Assembly: GCF_026339875.1 (NCBI RefSeq)
Contig: NZ_JAPEPZ010000002.1
Location: forward strand, 1 to 64,000
Direction of reading: 5' to 3'
DNA length: 64,000 bases
Source: Streptomyces sp. NBC_01571
GTDB taxonomy: Bacteria; Actinomycetota; Actinomycetes; Streptomycetales; Streptomycetaceae
Under the pieces are notes generated by a model that saw only the letters and a list, made by a program, of their open reading frames with translations, was not told the DNA's origin and searched no databases. Positions 34,640-42,786 of the stretch are shown one piece after another. The position numbers and the translations under genes were made by a program. The first letter of the stretch is position 1; each line of letters starts with the position of its first letter.

Positions 34640-35005
34640 TCAGCGAATCTGCACTCCGCGATGTCCCTGTCAGCTACGGATGATGTTCTCCAGCCGCATG
34701 CACTCCTGGCACTCAGTGACATCGAACGGCTTCCAATTCCCCCGAGCGTGCCCGCCAGGATCAACTCGGCGTACTCCGCGTACGCGGTATAGGGAGTGGG
34801 CGTAACACTCCTACGGCAGGTCATTGAACCGATCGGAGACCTCAGAGCGCAGAGAGACCCCGGGCCGCGGAGGTCCGGGGTCTCGTACTGTCCCACCAAC
34901 GCGGCCGCATCGTTAGCAGCACAGCAGTGACGAGATGAAGGTATCGCCGAATTGCGGCTTTCCACCCCGTGGAGTCTCATCGCCGCCAGGCCCAGTGCGT
35001 GGCGC
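34640..35005. other. Intergenic, no gene seen
   Basis: About 365 bases between the truncated gene and the MITE. A few AT-richer patches (ctgtcagctacggatgatg near 34668) but no frame with coding character and no regulatory motif. Confidence 0.4.
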
Positions 35006-35170
35006 TAAGGGCTGTCCCGTAATCCCCGGTGTATTAGCGCGCGGCGTCAGATGGGTGCATCGCACGGCGGAGGGTCGGCCTCATACTTGGCGTATTCGGG
35101 CGATCCGACAACGCTGCGAGGTGCCGTAGCTGTCGTCGTGCGCCCGCCGGGGATCACGGCACAGCCCTTA
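35006..35170. mobile_element. 165-bp MITE-like element
   Basis: The ends are 26-bp inverted repeats with 3 mismatches: the left begins TAAGGGCTGTCCCGTAATCC, the right (complement) TAAGGGCTGTGCCGTGATCC. The interior has no transposase. TTA/TAA at the edges could be the target duplication typical of IS5-related elements. It looks like a non-autonomous deletion derivative of a Streptomyces IS. Confidence 0.82.
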
Positions 35171-35812
35171 GCTCGAAGTCGCTGCGGAATGATCAGACAG
35201 AAGGGCATGACAGGCCGAGCGGGCAATCCAATCCTGCGCCCGCTCGAACGGCCATCCGCGTTCGCCGACGAGCGTGATCCAGGCGTGCGGCCCCAGATGG
35301 AACCAGAGCAGATCGATGGCCTCCGCGCGGTTCACCTCGGCGCGGAGCGCGCCGAGGGCGACGAGACGGTCGGCCACCAGGGTCAGAGCTTGGACGTAGT
35401 CGTCGGCCCCCTTGTCCAGGACTGCCTTGACGGCGGGCTCGCCCGGCGGGTTCCGGTAGAAGATCTCGTACACCAGGTCCCAATGACGCTCATGCGTGAG
35501 CCGGGTGCCCGCGGCCGTCAGGCCGATCACGGCGTGCGGATCGTCAGTGGCCTCGACTGCCGCGAGGGTCGTGGCGATGGCGGGGTCCGTGAGAGCCGGC
35601 TCCAGGAGGGCCGTCAGGATGCCGGGCTTGTTGCCCACGCTGCTGTACACGGTCGGTACGGCGACCTTCGCCGCGTGCGCGATCTCCGCGACGGTCACCC
35701 CGGCGTACCCACGTGCGAGGAAGAGCGCATGCGCGCTGCTCAGGATGGCTTCACGGGTGGCTGCCGCCGAGCTGACGCGTCGAGTCGAGGTGTACTTCCG
35801 GGTCGTCGTCAC
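35168..35812 (-). CDS. TetR-family regulator
   Basis: A 214-residue TetR protein with HTH at about 16-62 (ATREAILSSAHALFLARGYA, GVTVAEIAHAAKVAVPTVYS) and a ligand domain of the AcrR type. Its last codons touch the MITE end, whose CCCTTA supplies sequence at the stop, so the insertion may have trimmed the C-terminus. The GTG has no ribosome site, but TACACT ends 6 bases before it, fitting a leaderless transcript. It diverges from the hemerythrin operon. Confidence 0.88.
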   Translation of the reverse strand: MTTTRKYTSTRRVSSAAATREAILSSAHALFLARGYAGVTVAEIAHAAKVAVPTVYSSVGNKPGILTALLEPALTDPAIATTLAAVEATDDPHAVIGLTAAGTRLTHERHWDLVYEIFYRNPPGEPAVKAVLDKGADDYVQALTLVADRLVALGALRAEVNRAEAIDLLWFHLGPHAWITLVGERGWPFERAQDWIARSACHALLSDHSAATSS

Positions 35813-35838
35813 AGACGCAGTGTACCGCGTGCACGATA

Positions 35839-35878
35839 GGTAACTATATTGACAATAGGTTCCTCTAATGAATATGTT
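35839..35878. promoter_or_regulatory. Divergent operator and hemerythrin promoter
   Basis: TTGACA (35849-35854), 18 bases, TATGTT (35873-35878) points to the hemerythrin gene; the ATG follows the -10 by 7 bases, so the mRNA is probably leaderless. GGTAACTAT and ATAGGTTCC (35839-35862) form an imperfect inverted repeat over the -35, a good TetR site. Confidence 0.75.
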
Positions 35879-35885
35879 GCGCTTC

Positions 35886-36593
35886 ATGACACTGACTCCC
35901 CCCACGGACGTGCCGGCGGTCGTCGAGACCCGGCTGGCCCACGACGTCCACCGAGCGGCCACCACGCTGCTGGCCGAAGCGGCCCTCGACGCCTCGGTCC
36001 CCCTCGGTGCGACGGCGCAGCTGCGCGACTTCCTGGTCGCCAACCTCCGGCACCACCACCAGACGGAGGACGACGACCTGTGGCCCCGGATCACCGCGAA
36101 AGCGCCGGCCGCCGCACAGTCGCTGGACTCACTGACCGACGAGCATGACCAACTGGACGCGGCGCTCGACCGGCTGGCCGGAGTCGCCGTCCACGTCGGC
36201 GAAGCCGTCGCTGGCGTTCCGCTCACGACGGCCGGCACCGGCGACGGCGCGGCCACCCCGGGTGAGGCGGCGGTTCGTGCCGAGCTGCACGACGCCGCGG
36301 TGACGGTCCGAGACGTCGTGCACGACCACCTCACCCATGAAGAGCCCGTCCTCTTCCCGGCGCTCCGCGAACATGTCAGTCCCGCGGAGTGGCAGGACTT
36401 CGCACAGCGCGTGATCGCGACCACTCCCCCCGTGGCCGGGCACCTCATGGTCGGGTTCCTCGACGAGGTGGGCACCTCTGCGGAGGTCGAGTTGGTGCTC
36501 TCGGGCCTGCCGGAGCCGGTGCGTCCGCTGGTCCCCGCCATGCGCCTCCAGGCAGAGGCCGATCTCGGCATTCTCCGCGGGACCGGCGTATGA
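35886..36593 (+). CDS. Hemerythrin-like (HHE) protein
   Basis: A 235-residue four-helix protein with the di-iron ligand pattern: His in RLAHDVHRAA, LRHHHQTEDDDLWPRI, DEHDQLDAAL and HDHLTHEEPVLFPAL. Such proteins bind O2, NO or peroxide through two irons. The C-terminal 60 residues are extra and helical. The ATG at 35886 was preferred over one 18 bases upstream because it fits the promoter. The stop overlaps the next start in ATGA, so the two proteins are made together. Confidence 0.9.
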   Translation: MTLTPPTDVPAVVETRLAHDVHRAATTLLAEAALDASVPLGATAQLRDFLVANLRHHHQTEDDDLWPRITAKAPAAAQSLDSLTDEHDQLDAALDRLAGVAVHVGEAVAGVPLTTAGTGDGAATPGEAAVRAELHDAAVTVRDVVHDHLTHEEPVLFPALREHVSPAEWQDFAQRVIATTPPVAGHLMVGFLDEVGTSAEVELVLSGLPEPVRPLVPAMRLQAEADLGILRGTGV

Positions 36594-37567
36594 CGTCCGC
36601 GCCGCTCAGGTGGCCCGACGCCGCCGACCCTGTGATCAGGGGCGACCTCACCGTGGCGGTCGCCTACGTCACTCCGGCCGGCGGCGCCGTGGTCACCAGC
36701 GTCTCACCGCTCGGCCTCGGGAGCCGCGAGGCCGCCCGGGTCGGGTTCACCACCTCTCTCGGCTTCCCGAAGAAACTCGAACGGATCCTGCGCGACCCGA
36801 ACGTCGCCGTCGCCTATCACACCCGTGAGCACGGCTTCGCCGCCAGTGACGCGTACGTGCTGGCCCAGGGCGCTGCGTCGGTGGACATGCATCCGTCACC
36901 GGAGCGCCTTGCAGAGCTGATGCATGCCTCCGAGCCGTTCCTCGGAGAAGTGAGACGTGGGCCGTTGTGGGACTGGCTCCTGCGTGAGTACCACCAGGAA
37001 CGCGTCTTCGTGGACGTCGAGTTGCAGCGTGTCGCGGTGTGGGAGAACCTCGCGGCCCGAGGGGCGAGAGCGGTCACAGGCGCCGCTTGGCCGGAGTTCC
37101 CGGCGGAACAGAAGGCACCGAAGAACGGCACCGGCCCGCGCGTCGACGTCGCCGCGGTCGCCCGTCAGGTCCACCGGCTGCCGCACCGGCTTCTGGCCTA
37201 CCGCGGCGCGGACGGTCTGCCCGTCATCGTCCCCGTGAAAGTCACCGGCCACGACGAGACCGGACTGCACCTGGACATCCCCGCAGGGTTGCTTCCGCCC
37301 GGCGGCCGCAGAGCAGGCTTCCTTGCCCACGCCTTCCAACCGCAGTGTGTCGGGCTGGGAATGCGCACGCTCACCGGCTGGCTCACAGTCACCGAGAAGG
37401 GGGCCGTCTACGCACCTCACACGTCCAAGGGCCTGGCCGCACCCCCGTACCGGACACTGCTGACCGTCTCCAACGGACTACTGGCCAAGTACGGGCTGTG
37501 GCGCGCGCGACGTGACGGCACCTCCGCCCGCCTGCACGCCCTTGCCGCCCAACGCCAGACAGACTGA
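36590..37567 (+). CDS. FMN-binding split-barrel oxidoreductase (PNPOx-like)
   Basis: A 325-residue protein with a PNPOx-like N-terminal barrel: DLTVAVAYVTPAGGAVVTSV, SREAARVGFTTSLGFPKKLE, ILRDPNVAVAYHTREHGF. A second barrel-like half follows after 190 (PHRLLAYRGADGLPVIVPVK). F420- or FMN-dependent reductases have this layout. Coupled to the hemerythrin by ATGA; the pair could detoxify NO, O2 or a quinone under the TetR sensor (inference). Confidence 0.78.
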   Translation: MTSAPLRWPDAADPVIRGDLTVAVAYVTPAGGAVVTSVSPLGLGSREAARVGFTTSLGFPKKLERILRDPNVAVAYHTREHGFAASDAYVLAQGAASVDMHPSPERLAELMHASEPFLGEVRRGPLWDWLLREYHQERVFVDVELQRVAVWENLAARGARAVTGAAWPEFPAEQKAPKNGTGPRVDVAAVARQVHRLPHRLLAYRGADGLPVIVPVKVTGHDETGLHLDIPAGLLPPGGRRAGFLAHAFQPQCVGLGMRTLTGWLTVTEKGAVYAPHTSKGLAAPPYRTLLTVSNGLLAKYGLWRARRDGTSARLHALAAQRQTD

Positions 37568-37738
37568 TACACCTTGTTATCCAGGGTCTGCCGGAAGAAA
37601 CAGCCGCCCCTGGGACGCGACGCCTCGCGTCAGTGCCCCGTCCCTGCGGATGCGCCACGAGCAGCCTTGCGATCCGGGACTCTGGAGCGGTAGCTGGCGG
37701 ATGTGCGGACGGCAGCCTTGCACGGCCGGCCTGCAGCA

Positions 37739-37773
37739 CGAAGGCCGGGAACCCCAATCGGTCCCGGCCTTCG
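37739..37773 (+). terminator. Strong hairpin downstream of the hemerythrin operon
   Basis: CGAAGGCCGGGAACC, a short loop, then GGTCCCGGCCTTCG: a 14-bp stem with one bulge, followed by tctcctc. The 300 bases around it (37568-37871) hold no gene. Confidence 0.75.
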
Positions 37774-37871
37774 TCTCCTCGCGTCCGCATGCGAACGCAC
37801 TCCCGTCCTGCAGACTCAGCCGCGGCGCTGGCTCTCGTTCGCTGGATGCCACCTTGTAGGCAGGTGACCGG

Positions 37872-38144
37872 TCATGAATCGAGGTCGGGCTGGTCAGACG
37901 CGTGGTGCGCCGGGGGCGGCGAGCCCGGCACCTTCTTGATCCAGCGGCTTAGCGCCATGCAGGTAAACATGGGGACCACGACAAGGGAGCCGAGCCAGAG
38001 GAGGATGCTGACTGGAGAGATCGCGTAGTACTGCACGCGAGCAGGCATGAACGCCACCAGCCCGAGGCCCGTGATGAGAGCGATCCACGTAGCGACAACA
38101 ACGAGTACGGCCTTGAATACGATCACTGCAATGCGCACGGTCAC
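37872..38144 (-). CDS. Small two-helix membrane protein
   Basis: A 90-residue protein with two hydrophobic helices (IAVIVFKAVLVVVATWIALI and VSILLWLGSLVVVPMFTCMA) and a polar C-tail. GTG start after a G-run that may act as ribosome site. Unknown function. Confidence 0.6.
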   Translation of the reverse strand: MTVRIAVIVFKAVLVVVATWIALITGLGLVAFMPARVQYYAISPVSILLWLGSLVVVPMFTCMALSRWIKKVPGSPPPAHHASDQPDLDS

Positions 38145-38489
38145 CCCCCGGTAATTGCGCTGGAGGCGACCCTAGCCCCATCTTTGAACATGTTCAACTT
38201 GGGGGCGGTGGGGATCCGCGAGCCCGGCGACGGAGTTGTGCGCGGTCAGGTGTTCGCTCATGACTGGGGTCGCGGTGACGGATGCGGCAGCACAGAGGAT
38301 GCGCGTCCGGGACGCGCGGTCTACGGCGCGGTGGGTCAGCGACGCCGGCTCCAAGCCATCGGCTGCTGTTCGAAACGGCCAAGACATCACGAATGGGATG
38401 TAGTGATGGCGCGTAGCCCCGTTGCGGGGGCCAGTCCTGAACGGTTCACCGCGTGTTTCGCCATTGCCCTCTCAGGGCCCGGCGGGGCC
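38145..38489. other. Intergenic, no gene seen
   Basis: About 345 bases upstream of the small membrane protein. Its promoter should be here but was not identified. No coding frame is convincing. Confidence 0.35.
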
Positions 38490-38680
38490 GAGAGGTACTT
38501 GCCGCCGAGTGTGATGCCCGCGCTCGCCGCCTTCGGGGTCGGCGACCTTCTTGGCGTGCAGCTTGAAGTCGATGGCGCTGACGATGCCGTCGCCAAACTG
38601 AATGCTGGTCTTTATGCCCTTTGCCAAGTCGTCCCCCAGCGTTTCGGCGAAGAGGGTGTCCGTGCTGACGGACCTGGAGA
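38490..38680 (-). pseudogene. Cyanase (cyanate lyase) C-terminal remnant
   Basis: [40 protein letters not shown] and DPEGGER match the catalytic C-terminal half of CynS, including the Ser of DGIVSAI. The final strand (ITLGGKYL) is shifted by one base. The N-terminal HTH-like half is gone. Confidence 0.82.
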
Positions 38681-38887
38681 TACCAGTCCGACTCGAGTCC
38701 AACCTTGCCAGTCCACGGCCTCATTCGCCTGCGGTTACTCGAACCGGGCCGGAGGCGTAGGCTTTCTCCCGTATGCCCAGCGCGGGACGCTTGTGCATTC
38801 CGTGCCCCGATACATCTCCCGCGAAAGGCGATTTCCAGCAGTTCATCCGTCCCGATTTTTTCGCAATCGGAATAGGGAGGCGCGATT

Positions 38888-40384
38888 ATGGCCGCAAGTG
38901 TGGATCCTGATCGCTCCGAGTGGGACGTCATCGTGTTGGGTGGCGCCGCGGCGGGCGAGAACGCGGCTCAATACGCCACACAGTTCTCGGGTTTGGACGC
39001 GGTGCTCGTGGAAGCTGAACTGCTGGGTGGCGAGTGCTCGTACTGGGCCTGCATGCCCAGCAAGGCCCTGCTGCGCCCCGTTGACGTACTGGGAAACGCG
39101 AAGCATGTGCCCGGTGTGGCGTCGCTGTTGACTGATCACGTGCTGGACGTGCCGGCGACACTGGCTCGCCGGGACACCGTCGTGAACGGCCTCGACGACT
39201 CCTCGCAGATCGGGTGGGCACTCGGTGCCGGCGTCGACGTGGTCCGCGGGTACGGGCGCCTCGACGGAGAGCGCTCGGTGGCGGTGGAGATGGCAGCGGG
39301 TGGCACCCGTGACCTCACCGCGAGGCACGCGGTGGTGATCGACACAGGGTCCTGCACCACGGTGCCGCCGATCGAAGGCATGGCAGAAGTCCGGCCGTGG
39401 ACCTCCCGCGATGTCACCAACCTGCACGAGGTGCCGCGCCGGGTCGTCGTCCTGGGCGGTGGAGTGGTCGCATGCGAGGCGGCGACCTGGCTGCGGGCGC
39501 TGGGCGTGGCCGAATTGAGCGTCGTATACCGGCGCACCGAGCTGCTGCCGCGAGAGGAACCGTTTGCCGGGCGCATGGTCGGCGACCGGCTCAGGGATGC
39601 AGGGGTGCGGCTGCTTCCCGGGAGGTCGATCACCAAGGTGGGACGCGACGATCCGCGGGAGACGGGAGTCGGACTGCCCCACGGCGGAGAGGTAACCGTC
39701 TGGCTGGACGATGGCAGCACGCTCGTCTGCGACGAACTGGTGCTTGCCACCGGCCGTACCCCCAACACTCAGGACATCGGCCTGTCGTCGGTCGGATGCC
39801 CGGACGCCGGCTTCCTCGAGGTGGACGACGAGCAAGTCGTACGGGCGGTGAGCGGGCATTGGCTGTACGCGGTCGGTGATGTCTGCGGGCGTGCGTTGCT
39901 GACTCATATGGGCAAGTACCAGGCGCGGGTCGCCGGCGAGGTGATCGCTGCTCGCGCCACGGGGCAGTCTGTGGCGGGTGCGCAGAGCGGTGTGCGGGGG
40001 GCTGCTGACGGGCATCGCGGCAACCCGCAGGTGACGTTCACCGATCCGGAGGTCGGATCAGCCGGCATGACCGAGCGGCGGGCCCGCGAAGCGGGGCTCG
40101 ACGTGGCGACGGTCGAGTACGACATGGCCGCCCTCGCCGGCACGTACGTGATGCGTGATGACTATCTCGGGCGCGCCAAACTCGTCATCGACCGAGCCAG
40201 CGACACGGTGGTGGGTGCGACGTTCGTCGGTTCAGGCGTCGCGGATCTCGTGCACTCCGCCACGACGGCCATTGTCGCGAGGGTCCCGCTTTCCCTGCTG
40301 TGGCATGTGGTGCCCAGCTACCCCACCGCCAGCGAGGTCTGGCTACGCCTGTTGGAGACGTACCGGGCTCAGAGCTATGCCTGA
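38888..40384 (+). CDS. Pyridine nucleotide-disulfide oxidoreductase
   Basis: A 498-residue flavoenzyme of the lipoamide dehydrogenase/mercuric reductase group. FAD site VIVLGGAAAGENAA, redox disulfide GGECSYWACMPSK with Cys50 and Cys55, NAD(P) site VVVLGGGVVACEAATWL, second FAD motif WLYAVGDVCG, and a C-terminal dimer domain (NPQVTFTDPEVGSAGMTERR). The usual HxHPTxxE active-site pair reads VPSYPTASE, with Tyr where His is expected. GGGAGG about 6 bases before the ATG. Substrate uncertain: a disulfide, quinone or metal ion are options. Confidence 0.9.
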   Translation: MAASVDPDRSEWDVIVLGGAAAGENAAQYATQFSGLDAVLVEAELLGGECSYWACMPSKALLRPVDVLGNAKHVPGVASLLTDHVLDVPATLARRDTVVNGLDDSSQIGWALGAGVDVVRGYGRLDGERSVAVEMAAGGTRDLTARHAVVIDTGSCTTVPPIEGMAEVRPWTSRDVTNLHEVPRRVVVLGGGVVACEAATWLRALGVAELSVVYRRTELLPREEPFAGRMVGDRLRDAGVRLLPGRSITKVGRDDPRETGVGLPHGGEVTVWLDDGSTLVCDELVLATGRTPNTQDIGLSSVGCPDAGFLEVDDEQVVRAVSGHWLYAVGDVCGRALLTHMGKYQARVAGEVIAARATGQSVAGAQSGVRGAADGHRGNPQVTFTDPEVGSAGMTERRAREAGLDVATVEYDMAALAGTYVMRDDYLGRAKLVIDRASDTVVGATFVGSGVADLVHSATTAIVARVPLSLLWHVVPSYPTASEVWLRLLETYRAQSYA

Positions 40385-40647
40385 TGCTCCAGGTGTGCGC
40401 GGGTCGCTTCGGCCGGCCGGTGGTTCGCTCATGGTGTCTGGCAGAGTCGCCGCCGGGGTGCAGTCGGGCGGACCGGCTACTTCATAATTCAACGACATAT
40501 CATGGCGCTGCCACCGAGGTCGGCGGCAATGGGCCGCGTGAGACCTCCGATTGAGAAGAACCACAGGGATGCCGTAGTCCTGCTGCGCCTCACCTGGCTG
40601 TGACCCACCTCACGGGAACTGGCCCGGTACAACCGACAGGTACCTGC

Positions 40648-41286
40648 GTGAAGCAATCCTTGCGAGCTCGTCTGCGAGCCGGCGATCCAGAAGCCTTCCG
40701 CCAGCTGTACCAGGAACTGGGCCAGGCGATCTACGCGCACGCCTACCGGGCCACGGGTGACTGGTCGGCGGCCGAGGACGCGGTGTCGTTGACGTTCCTG
40801 GAAGTGTGGCGGCTGCGGGAGCGGCTGGAGGAGGGCGACGACAGCGTCCGCCCCTGGGTCTACGGCATCGCCACCAACGTCCTGCGCAACCGCGGCCGCG
40901 CGGCGCGCAAACACCAGCAGACCCTGGCCCGCTTCCCCACACCGGAGACGGTCCCGGACTTCGCCGACGAAGTCGCCGATCGCATCGACGACGGTGAAAG
41001 ACTCGCCGCCGCCAGAGCGGCGGTGGGCAGGCTGCGCCGCGGGGACCGCGACGTGTTCATGCTGTGCGTCTGGTCCGACCTCAGCTACGCCGCGGCCGCC
41101 GAGGCCCTGGGCATCCCGGTCGGCACCGTCCGCTCCCGCCTGTCCCGCGCACGGGGGCGTCTGCTCAAACTGACCGAGCAGGAACTGAAGCGCGGGAAAA
41201 AAAGAGTGGAACCCCCCGCACCCGTCCGACAGATACAGGGCGACCGCACACCCGCGGTCCGGTCGATACAGGAGAAAGCCCGATGA
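40648..41286 (+). CDS. ECF-type RNA polymerase sigma factor
   Basis: A 212-residue sigma factor. Region 2 (DPEAFRQLYQELGQAIYAHA, AAEDAVSLTFLEVWR, VRPWVYGIATNVLRNRGRAA) and region 4 (LRRGDRDVFMLCVWSDLSYA, ALGIPVGTVRSRLSRARGRL) are complete. GTG at 40648 fits the family's usual start (VKQSLRARLRAGDPEAF); an upstream GTG at 40600 is possible. Just before it GGGAACT, about 16 bases and AGGT could be its own ECF promoter. It overlaps the next gene by ATGA, the standard ECF-CU044_5270 pair. Confidence 0.92.
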   Translation: MKQSLRARLRAGDPEAFRQLYQELGQAIYAHAYRATGDWSAAEDAVSLTFLEVWRLRERLEEGDDSVRPWVYGIATNVLRNRGRAARKHQQTLARFPTPETVPDFADEVADRIDDGERLAAARAAVGRLRRGDRDVFMLCVWSDLSYAAAAEALGIPVGTVRSRLSRARGRLLKLTEQELKRGKKRVEPPAPVRQIQGDRTPAVRSIQEKAR

Positions 41287-42344
41287 ACGCTCCGAAGCAC
41301 GGTCACGAGGTCGAGCGCCAGGAGCTGTCCCACCTGCTGCCGCGCCCCGGCACACCAGGTCTCTCTCCCGCCCGGTCTCAACGTCTCGAGGAATATCTGA
41401 TGCAGGAAGTCACCCAGACCGGCGCGCAGACGCAGCCGTCTCCCGCAGCCAAGCGCGGCATGCCGCGCTGGAGCCTGATCGCCGCGCCCGCCGCGGCACT
41501 GGCTGTCGCCGCGGCCGTCGCCGTCAGCGTCACCGGCTCCGGCACCGGACCCACTGACGACAGTGTGGCGATGTCATCGGTCATCACCGTGCAGCCCGCC
41601 TCGGCCCACGGCGCCACCGCTTTCCTCAGCCAGGTCGCGGACGCGGCCGGCAAGCAGAAGACCCCGGCCGTCGGCGCCCACCAGTTCATCTACGTCAAGA
41701 GCAAGGTCGGCTTCACCCACCAGGTCAAGCAGCGCACCATCGGCGGCCCGGCCAAGCTCGACGCCGTCCACCAGCGCCAGGTGTGGCTGGCCGCCGACCC
41801 CTCCAAGAACGGCCTCATCCACGAGGGCGGCCAGAACATCACCATCCACAACAGCGGCCCCGGCATCGTCAACCCCCACGCAGCAGCGCAGCCCCCGAGG
41901 CCGGGCACCGTCCCCCAGATCGCCTCCCTGTCCACCAACCCCGACACCCTGCTGAAGCAGATCTACACCGCCACCCGCGGCCAGGCCCCCGGCAAGGACG
42001 CGGCCGCGTTCAACTGGGTCGGCGACACCGTGTCCGAGTCGATCGTCCCCGGAAACGTCGCCTCCAGCATCTGGCGGGCCGCCGCGAAGATCCCCGGCGT
42101 CGTCCTCGTCAAGGACGCCACCGACGCGGCCGGCCGCCACGGCGAAGCCATCGCCCACGTCTCCAACGGCGAACGCACCGAATACATCTTCGACCGCAAC
42201 ACCCACCTGTTCCTCGGCGAGCGCAGCTACCTCGTCAAGGACACCCCGGAGGGCAAGGCAGGCATGCTCACCGGCACCAGCGCGATACTCTCCCGCGCCG
42301 TCGTGAACAAGATCGGCGACCTCCCCGCAGGCACCCGCGCCTGA
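41283..42344 (+). CDS. CU044_5270 family membrane protein (putative anti-sigma partner)
   Basis: A 353-residue protein: a cytoplasmic N-terminus of about 60 residues, one transmembrane helix (LIAAPAAALAVAAAVAVSV, about 62-80), and an extracellular domain (HQFIYVKSKVGFTHQVKQRT, LLKQIYTATRGQAPGKDAAA, AIAHVSNGERTEYIFDRNTH). This layout is found next to ECF sigma factors in actinobacteria and fits a sensor or anti-sigma protein, although no zinc-binding HxxxCxxC motif is seen. Translation is coupled to the sigma gene. Confidence 0.85.
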   Translation: MNAPKHGHEVERQELSHLLPRPGTPGLSPARSQRLEEYLMQEVTQTGAQTQPSPAAKRGMPRWSLIAAPAAALAVAAAVAVSVTGSGTGPTDDSVAMSSVITVQPASAHGATAFLSQVADAAGKQKTPAVGAHQFIYVKSKVGFTHQVKQRTIGGPAKLDAVHQRQVWLAADPSKNGLIHEGGQNITIHNSGPGIVNPHAAAQPPRPGTVPQIASLSTNPDTLLKQIYTATRGQAPGKDAAAFNWVGDTVSESIVPGNVASSIWRAAAKIPGVVLVKDATDAAGRHGEAIAHVSNGERTEYIFDRNTHLFLGERSYLVKDTPEGKAGMLTGTSAILSRAVVNKIGDLPAGTRA

Positions 42345-42359
42345 CCCCACACACCCCAA

Positions 42360-42396
42360 CCGCCCGGCCGCTGACCACCACTCAGCAGCCGGGCGG
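42360..42396 (+). terminator. Terminator after the sigma operon
   Basis: CCGCCCGGCCGCTGA, a short loop, then TCAGCAGCCGGGCGG: a 14-bp stem with one mismatch, about 15 bases past the stop. Confidence 0.85.
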
Positions 42397-42479
42397 CCCT
42401 CATCCCCCAACCGGCGCCAACCGGGCCTGGCATGAGCGGGGACAACGTCGCCTGACGCGGCGGCAAGGGCTCGTCCGTC

Positions 42480-42600
42480 GACAGATACTCGACCTTACCT
42501 TCAGCCGGATCAACAGGCCTTCCACCAGGGGAAGTTCACCGTCGTGGTCGAGCCATGAGGAGCGGTGGGTGAGCCGGGCCCGGTGGTCCTGTCCCAAAGT
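42480..42600 (-). pseudogene. Transposase fragment
   Basis: The minus strand reads RLTHRSSWLDHDGELPLVEG, LLIRLKV, a segment recalled from a large actinobacterial transposase family (HPRLTH..WLDHDGELP). Only about 35 codons remain. A different piece of the same family probably lies at 57.6 kb. Confidence 0.5.
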
Positions 42601-42614
42601 GGCGGTCTGTCAAT

Positions 42615-42720
42615 GCCTTCGGAGTTGGTGACACCCCCCGAGCCATGCACTCGACGAGAGGAGGTAGTCATGCCAACTCCGAAGGCCGGTAACCGCATTG
42701 CGAGGCTACGAAAACGGTAA
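42615..42720 (+). other. Small ORF for a basic 16-residue peptide within an inverted repeat
   Basis: GAGAGGAGGTAGTC is followed by ATG (42670) and 16 codons, MPTPKAGNRIARLRKR, then TAA. An exact 14-bp inverted repeat (GCCTTCGGAGTTGG at 42615-42628; complement at 42673-42686) would put the ribosome site in the loop and the first codons in the stem. It might be a leader peptide, a basic bioactive peptide or a chance frame at an IS scar. Confidence 0.3.
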
Positions 42721-42786
42721 CGGGGGGCGGCCGTGCTGCTGTCCATGCAACTGCCGCCGTTCCGGAGTGGGGCGGCCCGGGCCGTG

